A DNA stretch of 34,531 nucleotides from contig KZ111177.1 of assembly GCA_002077045.2 (NCBI GenBank), positions 179,262 to 213,792 of the forward strand. Direction: 5' to 3'. Below the pieces are notes generated by a model. It saw only the letters and a program-made list of their open reading frames with translations. It ran no database searches and had not been told where the DNA came from. Of the stretch, positions 1 to 10,594 are shown in pieces. How positions within the stretch are numbered: position 1 is the first letter of the stretch; every line of letters starts with the position of its first letter. Both the position numbers and the translations under genes were made by a program. This DNA is from Rachicladosporium sp. CCFEE 5018 (Eukaryota > Ascomycota > Dothideomycetes > Cladosporiales > Cladosporiaceae).

Positions 1-321
1 GGCGTCGTCATGGGTGAAGGCGACGGCACTGTCAACCTCCTTTCCACAGGGTACATGTGCAATCGTGGCTGGAAGATCCCGCGTTACAATCCAGCCAACA
101 TCTCTGTCAAGGTGCACGAGATGCGACATGAGCCCGATCGGTTTAGTCCGCGCGGAGGACCGAATACTGGCGATCACGTGGACATCCTTGGACGAAGTTC
201 ACTCAACGATCTGATCTTGCGGATCGCGGGCGGCAGGGGCGAAATGGTAGAGGAGGTCGTGTATAGTAATATCAGGGAGTATGCTGGGAAGGTTAAGATT
301 TACGATGAGGACGAAGAGTGA
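1..321 (+). CDS. LRO1: Phospholipid:diacylglycerol acyltransferase (PDAT), C-terminal end, 5' truncated by window
   Basis: The reading frame is open from base 1 and ends at TGA 319-321, giving the last 106 residues of a larger protein. The fragment contains the GDGTVN motif, whose Asp (fragment residue 8) is the catalytic acid in the LCAT/Lro1 family. Downstream, EMRHEPDRF and PRGGPNTGDHVDILG supply the catalytic His (fragment residue 59). The tail ILRIAGGRGEMVEE also resembles the fungal Lro1 C-terminus. Lro1 transfers an acyl chain from a phospholipid to diacylglycerol to make triacylglycerol at the ER or lipid droplet. The nucleophile Ser and the membrane anchor would lie upstream, outside the window. 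The family assignment rests on motif order and is strong; the exact symbol is by analogy with yeast. The acidic DEDEE ending is unremarkable. Confidence 0.88.
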   Translation, partial: GVVMGEGDGTVNLLSTGYMCNRGWKIPRYNPANISVKVHEMRHEPDRFSPRGGPNTGDHVDILGRSSLNDLILRIAGGRGEMVEEVVYSNIREYAGKVKIYDEDEE

Positions 322-1481
322 GAGGACGAGCTGCAGCGATGACCCTTAAGATATGAGATGAAATGGAGGCGTCGCGGACGGACAAGCTGCATCTTCGTGG
401 CGTACGCTGGTAGGCATGTACGTACTAGCCTCTCTTCTCATACGCTGGTGGACGTGCTAAATGAACAAGCAGACGATGGCAACGCGCGACTTCGATACGA
501 CGTGAAATATACATATAGTACCTGCGTCCATGCAGCGCCCTCACTTGCTTCTCTCGGTCAACTTCAGCGTCGTGCTTTCCTACGTGAAGACACCAGGCGA
601 ACCCTATACATTGCAAACATGTTCACGAAAGTCATGAACAAGGCAGCCGATACGGGTAGGACCAACATGCATGGGCGAGGACAAAGTACGATCAGTCTTG
701 CAAGTATAGTTTTAATGTGTATATTAACAACTATTTTGTTCTTGCGAAAGGGTGAGTCAACTGCGCCTCTCCGCACCGGCGACTTCGACGTAAACCGATC
801 ACCATCACTGGAGACCCCGATTCGCTAGACAATCGAACAGATACGAACGGTCGCCTACACGCAAGCAAGACGTGTAGAGCCCTGCAAGAGTCTCGAGCCG
901 TCTGCGTTAATTTGCGTGGTCGAAAATCCCTCAGCATGGACGCCAGCCAATCACAAAGCTTGGCGTGGACCGACTAGTCGCGTGCAACGACACGTGAAAT
1001 GTATCGTGGCACTGTATCGTGCTACAACGGCGGCCGATCCGGACCACGATGTGAGAAGAAGGTAGATGACTTTTCCAATGGCGCAGCATAAGTGGAGACG
1101 CAGGTAAGCATAGCTTGGTTCTCTTGCAAAACATCACCTCTTGCTTTCTTCTCAAGATTCTTTCTGTATTCTCTTGTCTGTCTGCATTCCTCGTTGCTAC
1201 ACACGATCTGTAAGAGTCAACACACTTCAAATCAGCACGTGTTCGCTGCCCAATAAAGCACGTGCGTCACCTATTGGCTGGTCTTTGTGGTACAGCGGTG
1301 GGCAGAAGTGACGACAAGGCGGAACCACCCGTCCGTGAACTACGTGCAGCTCTAGACCCTGCAGTCACATCGCCGAGCCTCGAGACCTCGAACCACACCC
1401 AAGCAGCGCGAGCGAGCTATAGGTTGCGATTTTGCGGCGCACACACGGCCCACGCCCTTCGCGGTAGCCAACGCCGCTGTC
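322..1481. other. Intergenic region: LRO1 3' end and HAK promoter
   Basis: About 1.16 kb without a supported gene. An open frame on the plus strand (about 358-828) has no recognisable domain and is not accepted. The half nearest the K+ transporter holds three CACGTG hexamers and two CCAAT boxes, listed separately. Confidence 0.6.
991..1277. promoter_or_regulatory. Cluster of three CACGTG E-boxes and two CCAAT boxes upstream of the K+ transporter
   Basis: Palindromic CACGTG occurs at 991-996, 1236-1241 and 1259-1264. CCAAT occurs at 1250-1254 (plus) and 1273-1277 (minus). CACGTG is the core site of fungal bHLH factors (Pho4/NUC-1, Cbf1 and SREBP classes), and CCAAT is bound by the Hap/CBC complex. 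Two E-boxes and both CCAAT boxes lie within 42 bp, roughly 205-245 bp before the ATG at 1482. Which factor would act here is unknown, so control by phosphate or another bHLH pathway is only inference. Confidence 0.4.
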
Positions 1482-3982
1482 ATGACTTCCACCGGCATCC
1501 ACTTCGACGACGATGCCATCCGACCCACACGGACCCTCTCTCGCGATCACACAGCCACAGGCGCCGACACAGACCGAGGCATAGTCTTCTCGCGCACCAT
1601 CACACCCGACCAGCGCTCACACACACGCTCTCTTTCGCGCGGCCTCCGCCGCTCTTCACGGTCGAACCTCGAAGACGACCCCGAGACTGCCGGGCTTCCG
1701 ACAGATCACCGGGTGAAGCAGACATTCAAGGGGAAACAGCTGCTATATCTCGCTTACCAGAGCATTGGAGTCATCTACGGCGATATAGGAACTTCACCGC
1801 TATATGTGTTCTCGAGCACTTTCAGCGGGCCGCCTGTGCGAGAGGATGTCATTGGGATCTTATCGCTAGTCATCTGGAGTCTGCTGATGATGGTCACACT
1901 GAAGTATGTGGTTATTGTCTTGCATGCGGATAACGAGGGCGAAGGCGGCACATTCAGTTGCTACTCGCTGCTTTCGAGGTACGCGCGGATCGCTAACATC
2001 GACCCGAAAGAGCGCACGATTAGAATTCAACGGGTGAAGACTGGGGAGATGCCAGGAGGCAATCACAAGATCAGGACGTTTATTGAGAAGAGCAAGGTTG
2101 CGAGAGGGCTGCTGAAGATCATTGGGGTGTTTGCGGTAAGCATGGTCATGTCTGATGGCGTTCTCACGCCTGCACAGAGTATTCTAGGCGCGTATCAGGG
2201 ATTGAATGTGGCTACGACTGTTACGAGCTCGACGGTCGTGGGTGCTACCTGTGGCACGCTGGTAGTGCTGTTCTTACTACAACCGTTCGGAACGACAAAG
2301 TTGGCGAGCACGTTCGCGCCGATCGTGATAATCTGGCTGGGACTTACAGGTGGCATGGGAATCTACAACTTGATCATGCACGACTATACCGTTCTCAAAG
2401 CTTTCAATCCGGCTGAAGGGTTTATGTTCTTGATCAGACACAAAGAGGAGGGCTGGCACAGACTGGGAGGTGTACTGCTGGCTTTCACTGGCGTGGAAGC
2501 ACTCTTCGCCGACCTGGGAGCGTTCTCTATGCGCGCGATTCAGATCAGCTGGCTTGGATGGTGTCTACCGATGCTGCTATTGACCTATGCGGGCCAAGCA
2601 GCGTACATCAGTCGCTTTCCAGATGCATACGCTTACCCGGTGTACAGCACCGCACCACCAGGCATGCTCATTCCCTCGATCATCTTTGCAGTACTGGCGG
2701 CGATCGTCGCCTCGCAAGCCATAATCACAGCGACCTTCCAGCTCATCGCCCAGATCACGAAACTCAGCTACTTCCCGGCGATTAAAGTCATTCACACCTC
2801 GAAAGTCTACCACAATCAGCTCTACGTTCCGATCGCGAATTGGCTCCTCATGATAGGCACGATCATCGTTACCGCAGTCTACAACAACACAACGTCTCTC
2901 GGCAACGCGTACGGAGTCTGTGTCATCTTTGTCACGTTCTTTGACACCATCATGGTCACACTGGTGGCTCTGATCGTCTGGCTGAAGCCATGGTATCTGG
3001 TCATCTTGCCAGCACTGACAATCTTGTGCATGGACGGCGCATTCCTTTCCTCCGCACTGCTTAAAGTGCCAGATGGCGCCTGGTTCACGATTGCTCTCGC
3101 CTCGGTCCTCGCATCAGTTTTCATCCTCTGGCGATTTGGTAAGGAGCAGCAGTGGCACGCAGAAGCCGAAGACCGCCTGCCTACTTCGCAATTCATCAAG
3201 CAGGATGCAGATGGCGAGTACAGACTTGTGCAGTATGGTCACGAGGTTCTGGCGACGAACAAGGGCTTCGGCATCTTCTTCGACAAGATCGGCGACAAGA
3301 CGCCTGTGGTCTTCTCGCAGTTCATTGGCAAGCTTGCTACGAAGACAGACGTGATCGTGTTCCTCCATATGAGGGCTGTGGAGACGCCGACAGTAGAGCC
3401 GGATGAGCGATACTTTGTGCAAGAGCTGAACCTGCCGAATTGCTATCGTTTGGTCGTGAGGCATGGCTACGTATGTAAATCGCTGAGATGCAATCCATGG
3501 CCACAGGCTAACTTTCCTCGCAGATGGATGCCATTGTCACAGCAGACCTCGCCTCCATTATCTTCAAGGAGCTTCGAGAGTACATCATCCGCCGCCACGC
3601 TGACCGCAACGGCGGCCCTCGCAACGGTAACACGATACTCTCACCCCAGCTTTCGGAGAAGCTCGATCGCGACTCCCTCGACAAGTCGCATCCTGACCAG
3701 ACTGTCTCGTCCCAAAAGCACTCCTTCGCGACTGACTCTCCTAGCACGAGCGAGGGCGAGACTCTGCCCTCTGATCTTGCGTATATTGAAAATGCATATG
3801 ATCACCGAGTGCTGTACGTTATTGGGAAGGAAGAGATGAAGGTCCGAACCGACTCGCCGTTCTGGCGGAAAGTGTTATTGAGCGCATTCCTATTTGTGAG
3901 GCACAACAGCAGAAGCAAGATGGCGAACTTGAAGGTGCCTACTGAGAGGCTGGTCGAGATTGGGTTCTTGAAGGAGATATGA
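1482..3982 (+). CDS. HAK1: HAK/KUP-family high-affinity potassium transporter
   Basis: Two exons: 1482-3470 and 3524-3982. The 53-nt intron has donor GTATGT, branch GCTAAC at 3507-3512 and acceptor CAG. The product is 815 aa, usual for fungal Hak proteins. Residues 1 to about 75 form a Ser/Arg-rich cytosolic tail. GVIYGDIGTSPLYV then starts the first membrane helix and is the KUP/HAK signature; about a dozen hydrophobic segments follow, including the conserved GNAYGV stretch. The cytosolic C-terminal domain has a Ser/Thr-rich insert (LSEKLDRDSLDKSHPD...) and ends in the conserved TERLVEIGFLKEI. Hak transporters take up K+ (often with H+) across the plasma membrane at low external K+. Without splicing, the first frame would continue past the donor and end at 3839, losing the conserved tail. 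The ATG at 1482 gives the most complete N-terminus. It stands alone, with LRO1 upstream and a P450 downstream. Confidence 0.93.
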
Positions 3983-4453
3983 TATGCTCCACTGCACAAA
4001 TCACTGAATCGATGTGCACAAACCTACACTGTGAACGATTGGGCAAGGCGGTTGCACCTCCGAGCGCAGCCTTTCGTATGAGTACACAGCAGTCCAGTTT
4101 ATTATCGCGGCTATACACACACACTGCTAATCTCGTTCTTCTAAACGAGTGTTCGAACCAGAACTGACATGTGATCTCACTTCGTTCAAGTAACGGTCGT
4201 ATGCCTCGGCCTCGCATCGCGTTCCTATTGGTTACACAAGATCAGAAATTCGCACTACCAAGCAATCGGTTAACAGACTTCCTTCAGTCCCTTACTCAAG
4301 TACTCTGCACGCGATCCACATGGGGAATCTCGCGTGTGGGGTGATGCGGGCGGTGGTCCCTCGTCCGTAGTTAGACGGAAGGTATAAGTTTACCTTTCTA
4401 CCTTTCCTCTGTGCTGTCAGTTGTATCTGGTATTACTTGTTTGGTCGGACGAG
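3983..4453 (+). other. Intergenic region: HAK 3' flank and P450 promoter
   Basis: 471 bp with no gene. The distal half shows nothing recognisable. The last 90 bp hold a palindromic TCCGT/ACGGA element, a TATAAG box and a pyrimidine-rich stretch (about 4390-4411), listed separately. Confidence 0.6.
4364..4388 (+). promoter_or_regulatory. P450 core promoter: TCCGT-N6-ACGGA palindrome next to TATAAG box
   Basis: TCCGT (4364-4368) and ACGGA (4375-4379) form a perfect 5-bp inverted repeat with a 6-nt spacer. Its CCG and CGG triplets suit dimeric Zn2Cys6 regulators. TATAAG follows at 4383-4388, then a C/T-rich tract, and the ATG is at 4454. A regulator site this close to a TATA box could control the P450, but the factor is not identifiable from sequence. 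Confidence 0.4.
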
Positions 4454-6138
4454 ATGGCGCTCATTCACAATCTAGACCGGATCGCGTCGCCAACGGTATC
4501 TTATGCCCTACTGGCCCTCGGGGCGTGGCAATTCTTTCCGTACTCGAGGACTTGGACATATAGCTCCCTACTATTTCTCTTGATATTCTTTCTCAAGACC
4601 GTTGCAACCGCAGTCACCAAAGAGAACAAGCTAAACAGATTGGGCTCTCGAGCACCCTCACTCCGGACATGGACGCCCTTTAACATCCTGTTCATCATCA
4701 AGGCGGTATACCTCGTGGTAAATCACCGCGCGCACGAATTCTGGTGGAAGAACTTCGCAGCTGCCAGCGAGGGCCGCAAGGAGCCGCAATGGACTTTCGA
4801 GACTATTGCCATGGGAGATCGCCTGATCCTTACCGCTGATGGCGAGAACATCAAGGCTATCCTGGCCACGCAATTCGGGAGCTATGGAAAAGGACCGCAG
4901 TTCAGGAAAGAGTGGAAGGATTTCTTGGGTCTGAGTGAGTATTGCTGTTATGCAGGGGTTGGGGCTTTGCTGATGGAGATTTAGGCATTTTTACCACCGA
5001 TGGTGAAATGTGGCATGATGCTCGACAGCTTCTTCGACCTCAATTCATCAAGGACCGGGTGTCAGACTTGCAAATCTTCGAGACCCACGTCCAAGTCCTC
5101 ATCCCTCTGCTCGCAGGCTCAGGTAACGGTGCCGAAGTGCGCGCCGACGATCTCTTCTTCCGCTACACCCTCGATGCCGCGACAGACTTTCTGCTCGGTG
5201 GCAGCGTGAACAGTTTACATCAACCTAACAGCGACTTTGCCGAAGCCTTCACCACCGTGCAGCATGTGCAAGGCCTAATCGCTCGCGCAGGACCACTTCA
5301 AGGCCTCGTGCCCAAGAAGAAGTTCCACGCTGGGCTCAAAGTGCTGAACACCTTCATTGACAAGTACATCGATCAAGCTCTTGCGCTGTCGCCAGAAGAG
5401 CTCGAGAAACGCACAAAGTCCGACGAAGGCTACACCTTCCTCCACGCCATCGCATCTTACACCCGCAACCGCGCCGTTCTCCGCGACCAAATCGTCGCAG
5501 TCCTCCTAGCCGGCCGTGACACCACCGCCGTGACGCTCTCGTGGCTCTTTTACGAGCTCAGCAAGAATCCCAAAGTAGTCGCCAAACTCCGGCAAGAGAT
5601 CTCCACGCACGTCGGCTTGTCCACAGACAAGACACCGTCATACTCCGATCTGAAGAATATGCGCTATCTCCAACACACCCTCAACGAGATCCTACGCCTC
5701 TACCCCGTAGTACCTTACAACGTCCGCGTAGCCCTCGAAGACACCACGCTCCCCCATGGCGGCGGACCAGACGGCTCCGAACCCATTGCCGTCCTCAAAG
5801 ACACACCAGTCGGCTACAGCACGCTCGTAATGCAACGTCGCCCGGACGTCTACCCCACAGCCTCCACCGAGTTCCCGCACTATCTCGAATTTGTTCCTGA
5901 GCGTTGGGATACCTGGCAGCCGAAGCACTGGCAATACGTACCTTTCAATGGCGGCCCGAGGATTTGCATTGGACAGCAATTCGCGCTTACGGAGATGGCG
6001 TACACGGTTGTGAGGATCTTGCAGCGATTTGAGAGGATTGAGGAGAGGGGTGATGGGTTCCCGGGGATGAGGACGGATATTGTGTTGCAGCCGGCGAGGG
6101 GGGTGCATGTTGCTTGCTTTGAGGGGGAGAAGGCGTGA
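4454..6138 (+). CDS. Cytochrome P450 (CYP52/CYP63/CYP539-like), copy 1, complete
   Basis: Two exons: 4454-4934 and 4985-6138. The 50-nt intron has donor GTGAGT, branch GCTGAT about 11 nt before the TAG acceptor, and a phase-1 join that restores the conserved FLGxSIFTTDGEMW segment. Product 544 aa. An N-terminal hydrophobic stretch (about residues 13-50) is the ER anchor. The I-helix motif AGRDTTA starts at residue 336, ExxR is E395-R398, FVPERW is the PERF-type motif, and the heme loop FNGGPRICIG has its ligand at Cys488. All essential elements are present, so the enzyme should be active. AGRDTTA and RQLLRPQF place it near the families that hydroxylate alkanes or fatty acids, but the substrate is not proven. 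It converges on the PRISE reductase 108 bp away. From 5479 on it is repeated after the N gap. Confidence 0.92.
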
Positions 6139-6246
6139 GTGCGTCGATGAACGGATGTGACCTGATCTGAACTACATGGTAGGACTAGGCGCATCTGGGA
6201 TGATCTTAAAAGGAAATTTTGCACATATGACTTTACTGTAGGGCTC

Positions 6247-7661
6247 TCAGATCAGCGGGTTCGCCTTGTCCACCACCATCGGCGGCAACATCCCGATCTT
6301 CTGAAACTCCCCATACGCCAAGAACAGACTCTCCAACGTATCTACGTGCCCCGTCCACCCAAAATATCTCGCCTTATTCATACTGATCTGCAGGACCCTG
6401 GCCCACGCAACCGCTTCCCCAAAGGAGAAATTTGCCTCGATATCCTCGAAAGGATTGTGCGTCACGCCCTCCTTCTTCATGACCTCCTTCCACGCCGCCT
6501 GGTTTTCTTCCTTACCCGCCCACTGCGAGAGCGTGAAGCTGAAGCGTGGTGTCAAGGGCGGACCGTAGCCGAGAGGCGTGGGCACGTTTCCGGGATCGAT
6601 AGTAGTGAGTTTGCTCTCATCGAGCTCAGGGCCGGAGCCCGCTTCAGCGCCGTACCACCGCGCCAGCTCCGGCCACAAGCGGTTATTGGGTAACGGAGAG
6701 TCATCACTGGCGTTGAAAGTCTGGTTCGCGCACTTCTCTTCCAGTGCCGCCCATTCGCTCAAGTAGCCGGTAAGCTTCGCGGAAGAGTGCGTGTTGACGC
6801 CCATCCAGGAGTCGTAGTCGCCTGGGAAGTGGAGGGGTTCCCGCTTGTGGGCTTGCACGGCGGCGTAGACGGCTAGGGGGTGCAGAGCGTTCATTGCGGC
6901 GTTGTTGACGGCGCCTATGATCCACGCGGGGACGATGACGTTCCATTTCGTCTCGGGGTGGTCTTTGCAGTATTGGTAGAGAATGTCTTCCTGACTGTAT
7001 AGGCGTCAGCTCGGTTGAGGCGGGTAGAGGGAGTGGAGATAGTGCTTACGGGTAGTAGAAGTTTGGCTCGAGATCGATACGAGGATCGGACTCGACGTGT
7101 GGTGTGCGTGCGGGACCCAGGTGTACGCCGTAGGTCTTCGCCCCGATCTGGAGCAGGATTCGCGACGGCTCGATGTCCGCCTTTGGAAGGGCCTCGATGA
7201 AGTTCCGAAGGAGCGCAGCTATGCCCCTGTCAGTTCTGTTGCCAAATGATCAATAATACCACATCTTCAGACTTACAATTCACATCCACCATCGCCTCTG
7301 CAGTTGCGTTCTTCGGCTGCGCATACGAGTAAAAGAACACCGCATCAGCCGTGACGCCTTTCGCCTTCAACTCCTTCGCGATCTCCTCCGGTGAGCTCAA
7401 GAAATCCAACGCTACGTGCTCGACTCTCGCGCGCTGCTCAGCAGGAAGCAACGCCATCATTTCCTCTGGCGGAGGGCGCCGCGAAGCAGCCCAGACTTTC
7501 TTCCAGCGCTGCGGCGCCTCGAGCAGCACGCGCATGGTGTGGAAGCCGGAGATGCCATTGGCGCCGGTGACGATTGCTGTAAGGTCCTTGAGGTCTGGGG
7601 AGAAGGTGGGGAGGGATTTGAAGATGCCTTTGGTGTGGAGGGGGTAATCTGAGGAAGACAT
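6247..7661 (-). CDS. PRISE-like NAD(P)-dependent enone reductase (Rossmann fold), copy 1
   Basis: Three exons on the minus strand: 7661-7277, 7218-7050 and 6994-6247. The introns are 58 and 55 nt, each with GTAAG donors and CTGAC branch sites. Product 433 aa. The N-terminal TGANGISG (about residues 32-39) is the glycine-rich NAD(P) loop. IGAKTYGVHLGP (Lys156) and NFYYPQEDIL (Tyr183/184) match the Lys and Tyr positions of progesterone-5-beta-reductase/iridoid-synthase-like (PRISE) proteins, and the C-terminal W-rich part fits the same fold. Such enzymes reduce enone double bonds or related carbonyls with NADPH; the substrate here is unknown. The start at 7661 is preceded by a TATAAG box. The gene is convergent with the P450, which may hint at shared chemistry, but that is inference. 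It differs from copy 2 at 12 residues. Confidence 0.85.
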
Positions 7662-8469
7662 GATGGGAGAAATAGGGATTGCTTGCGAGCGGTGGAGGGA
7701 GAATGATATTTCTCAAGCGTCGTACTTATACTGCGCTCGACAGGAGACGTCCTCGACATCTCTTCTCTACGTTGGTCATCGTCCCGCTATGCAGCCGGTG
7801 GTGGTCTCACAGCTTGGTCATCATCATGCCACCCTCAGGAACAGAGATGTCGTTCTCCAGGTCAGTAGTGATGTCCATGCGAATATGTGGAAGTAGTAGT
7901 GGTGACAAAGATGATATTTGCATTAACTGTGCCTGCGCCAGCGTCACCGAGATATGCAGCTGGGTTGACAAATTGGCGCTGGGTCGCAGGCTTGGCTGCC
8001 GCATTGGATGCCTGGATGTAACGAAGGGTATTGGCGACGGCTTAGGATACGATGATGTCCCTGCGTGGTGGCATCCCAATAGAAAGAGTTTGGCCATCTG
8101 GAGGAGAAGCTTCGGATAACGGGGCCGCGAAGGGAAGCACAGAAGATGCCATCGAGGTACTTCGAGGGCAACGTATATCAATGCTGACTCACCCTTGCTG
8201 ACCAACACTTCAGATAACGTAGGACACGAAACCAACTCTTACCTGGCAAAACACAGACCTGTAGGTGTAAGATCATTTAGATCTCACCACTGTACGGTAT
8301 GAGAGCTTGCTAGCTCGATAAGTCCTCGTAAAGAGCCGATGAGGATTTCAACCGCACTGAAGCAAAATTCAGCACCCTTTTCTCGGCGGCTGTCAATACC
8401 AGTGGGAGCTAGCGCGGTGTAAGCCAGTGACAGGGCTTCATTTTCATGCGCTGTAGATCGTTTCGATCA
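7662..8469. other. Intergenic region between PRISE reductase and NCS1 permease (copy 1)
   Basis: About 0.8 kb covering the reductase promoter and the permease 3' flank. Open frames here lack an ATG or any recognisable domain. It lies in the part of the duplication that differs between copies, including a 3-nt length change near 7890. Confidence 0.55.
7725..7730 (-). promoter_or_regulatory. TATAAG box of the PRISE reductase gene
   Basis: TATAAG on the minus strand lies 63 nt before the ATG at 7661. This is nearly the same spacing as the TATAAG of the convergent P450 gene (65 nt). It is kept in copy 2. Confidence 0.45.
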
Positions 8470-10353
8470 TCAGGCGATACTCGTTCCCTTCGACCCCTTC
8501 TCCTCCTCACCCATCTTACTCTCCACGTTACCGCCCCTCTTCTCCTCATCCCCAATCTCGTCTCCCTCGCTTCCACTCCCCCTCCCCTCAATAACATCTA
8601 ACCCCCAAACCGTCTCACTGACCAGGCTCGCCTTGAGTGGCCATATCATGCCGAGTGTGGTGTATATGAAAATACTCACCACAAACCCATACAGCCAGTC
8701 AAAGGAGTACAGATTCAACACACCCGCCGATACATGTGTGCCCTTTGGATTGATGGCGTGAGCTAGACCAGGCAGGTTCGGTGCAACAGCGAGCACGAAA
8801 GCGATGAGACCGTGTGGGTTGACGCCAAACCAGTATCGGTATCGCCCGTGCGGGTTATAGAGGGCGGGAATATCGAGGTGGCGACGCTTGATGAGCCAGT
8901 AGTCTGCTGCAATCACACCAGCCATTGGCGCGAGCTAGGTAAGTGTTAGCAGGTCCACGCAAATGAGCACCTCCTCGGTCGCAGTCCACTCACGAACACA
9001 GCGTAGCCTGTTGTACCATTAGCGAACTGTGTCCATATTTCAAATCCAAGATGTCCTCACCGCCCATGAATGCCAAGAATGTTTGAGCACTTGACAAGAT
9101 CTTCCAAGGCACGATCACCCAGCCGCCTACTATAGCCGCGATGACGCATCCACGCTTGATATTCACGTAGCGTGGGAAGAGGACTGTGAGATCATTGGCG
9201 GCTGAGATTGAGTTCGCAGTGATGTTGGTGCCGACTTGTGCCTGCCGGACTTGGTCAGTCAAAGCTGCAGAGCTTCCTCAAGGGGGTAATTGCGTACTAT
9301 GTACCAACTCAGCGCTGCGAAGAATGCAGCTGCTCGGCCTCCGTGGCCTTCGTCGAGCCAGTGAGCGCAGATGTCAAGCGGATTCCATAGTGGGCCTTCG
9401 TTGTAGATCACTATGGAGGCTGAAGTGGTCACTACGCCGATTACGCCACAAAGGGTGAAGATTATGGGCAGGAACGGCAGTTGTATGTACTGGCCACGAC
9501 TACTCTTGGCATAGCGCGTGAAGTCTGGGATATTGCAGCCGAGTGTTGCCCATGTGCCAGTGACTGAGGACATGCAGGAAAGCCAGAGGTAAGCGTAGTC
9601 CGATCCCGAGACTTTAGGTGTCTGGTTGAACAAATCGCCGCTGCTGCCAGCTTTGCTGACGCAACACGCCATCGTCGCGATGGCCGTGATGGGCGCCACG
9701 ATGAGCTTGATAATAAAGAGCCAACGAAGGCGAGTGGGTGGAATCAGTAGCAAAGGCAGCTGGATCAGACTGAAAAGCAGATACGAGATCATGCCCTGGG
9801 TTGAGATGCCTTGCGTAGCTTCTCCGATGGTATCAGGGATGTTGTTGTACGACGGCCAGATCGCGCGGAGCATGATGGTCATGGCTAGACTGCCGTTGTA
9901 TGACTGAATGCCGAGCCAGAACATGGCCAAGATCGAGCGGGAGGCAATGCAAAAGTAGGCGAAGTAATACCCGAATCCAGATCGTACTATGATGGAGAAG
10001 GGAACGTGCAGATGAGCTCCGATCGCGCCATTGAGTACCACGGGAACAGCGACACACATGGTTCCCACAGCCATGATTGGGATGGCCTCACGCCAAGTTA
10101 GGCCGACTGCAATGATGCTTGATGCCGTCTCCCATGTACCCAGATTGATCATGTCGGTCGCCCAGTATGCCATCCAGGTCCAGAGAGACCATGTCTGGTC
10201 CTTCAGGGGAGTAGGATCCATATCACGGTTTGTACGAACCCAGTCAGGCGCCAGAGCTGACGGCTCCTTGGGCAACTCCCATGCTTTCAGTGTTGTCGTG
10301 CGAGCTTTGAGAGTCTGCGCACTCGGCAGCCGCTTCGTGATGTAGGATGCCAT
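8470..10353 (-). CDS. NCS1-family nucleobase/allantoin permease (Fur type), copy 1
   Basis: Four exons on the minus strand: 10353-9298, 9241-9061, 9007-8994 and 8934-8470, with introns of 56, 53 and 59 nt. The third exon is only 14 nt and is needed to join FMGG-YAVF-LAPMAGV in frame. Product 571 aa with about 12 hydrophobic segments and cytosolic ends. LKDQTWSLWTWMAYWATD and the region around WETASS, AQVGTNITANSISAANDLTVLFPRY and VNPHG are typical of fungal Fur/Fui/Dal4 proton symporters for uracil, uridine, allantoin or uric acid; which one is not decidable here. The C-terminal tail is rich in Glu, Gly and Lys. GATA-type sites lie upstream. It is divergent from ADA1 across about 1.06 kb. Three tail residues differ in copy 2. 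Confidence 0.9.
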
Positions 10354-10406
10354 CCCGCCTTGTCCTCGAATGGAGGCAGTAGACTAGACTTGCAAATATA
10401 GACAGC

Positions 10407-10433
10407 GAAGAAGAGAAGAGAGAAGAGCTATCG
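10407..10433 (-). promoter_or_regulatory. Pyrimidine tract and CGATAG site upstream of the NCS1 permease
   Basis: Bases 10407-10427 are an unbroken purine run on the plus strand, that is, a 21-nt C/T tract on the permease's coding strand 53-74 nt before its ATG. C/T-rich blocks are common at fungal transcription starts. An HGATAR match (CGATAG, minus strand, 10428-10433) adjoins it. Confidence 0.35.
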
Positions 10434-10594
10434 TGCTTAAGTGGAAGCTCGAAGGTTTAGTTCCAAGCATCGCATGGATGACCTGCTACGCTCTACATCC
10501 GGACCCATGAAAACCATAGTCATGTAGCAGCATACAATGACAGCATTCCGAATCAATGCCAGCTGCCACGAGGTCATTGGGCGTAGGCACAATC

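Noticed and set aside
358..828. 156-codon open frame upstream of the K+ transporter
   Set aside because: No domain, no plausible splice structure, odd composition; it lies in a promoter region with other overlapping frames.
4935..4955. Shorter intron (21 nt) in the P450 using the TGCAG acceptor
   Set aside because: Below the size fungi splice, and it inserts residues into the conserved FLGxSIFTTDG segment; the 50-nt intron fits.
7807..8235. 142-codon minus-strand frame between reductase and permease, also open in copy 2
   Set aside because: No ATG at the start, the stop differs between copies, and there is no known domain. The 3-nt indel keeps the frame but that alone is weak evidence.
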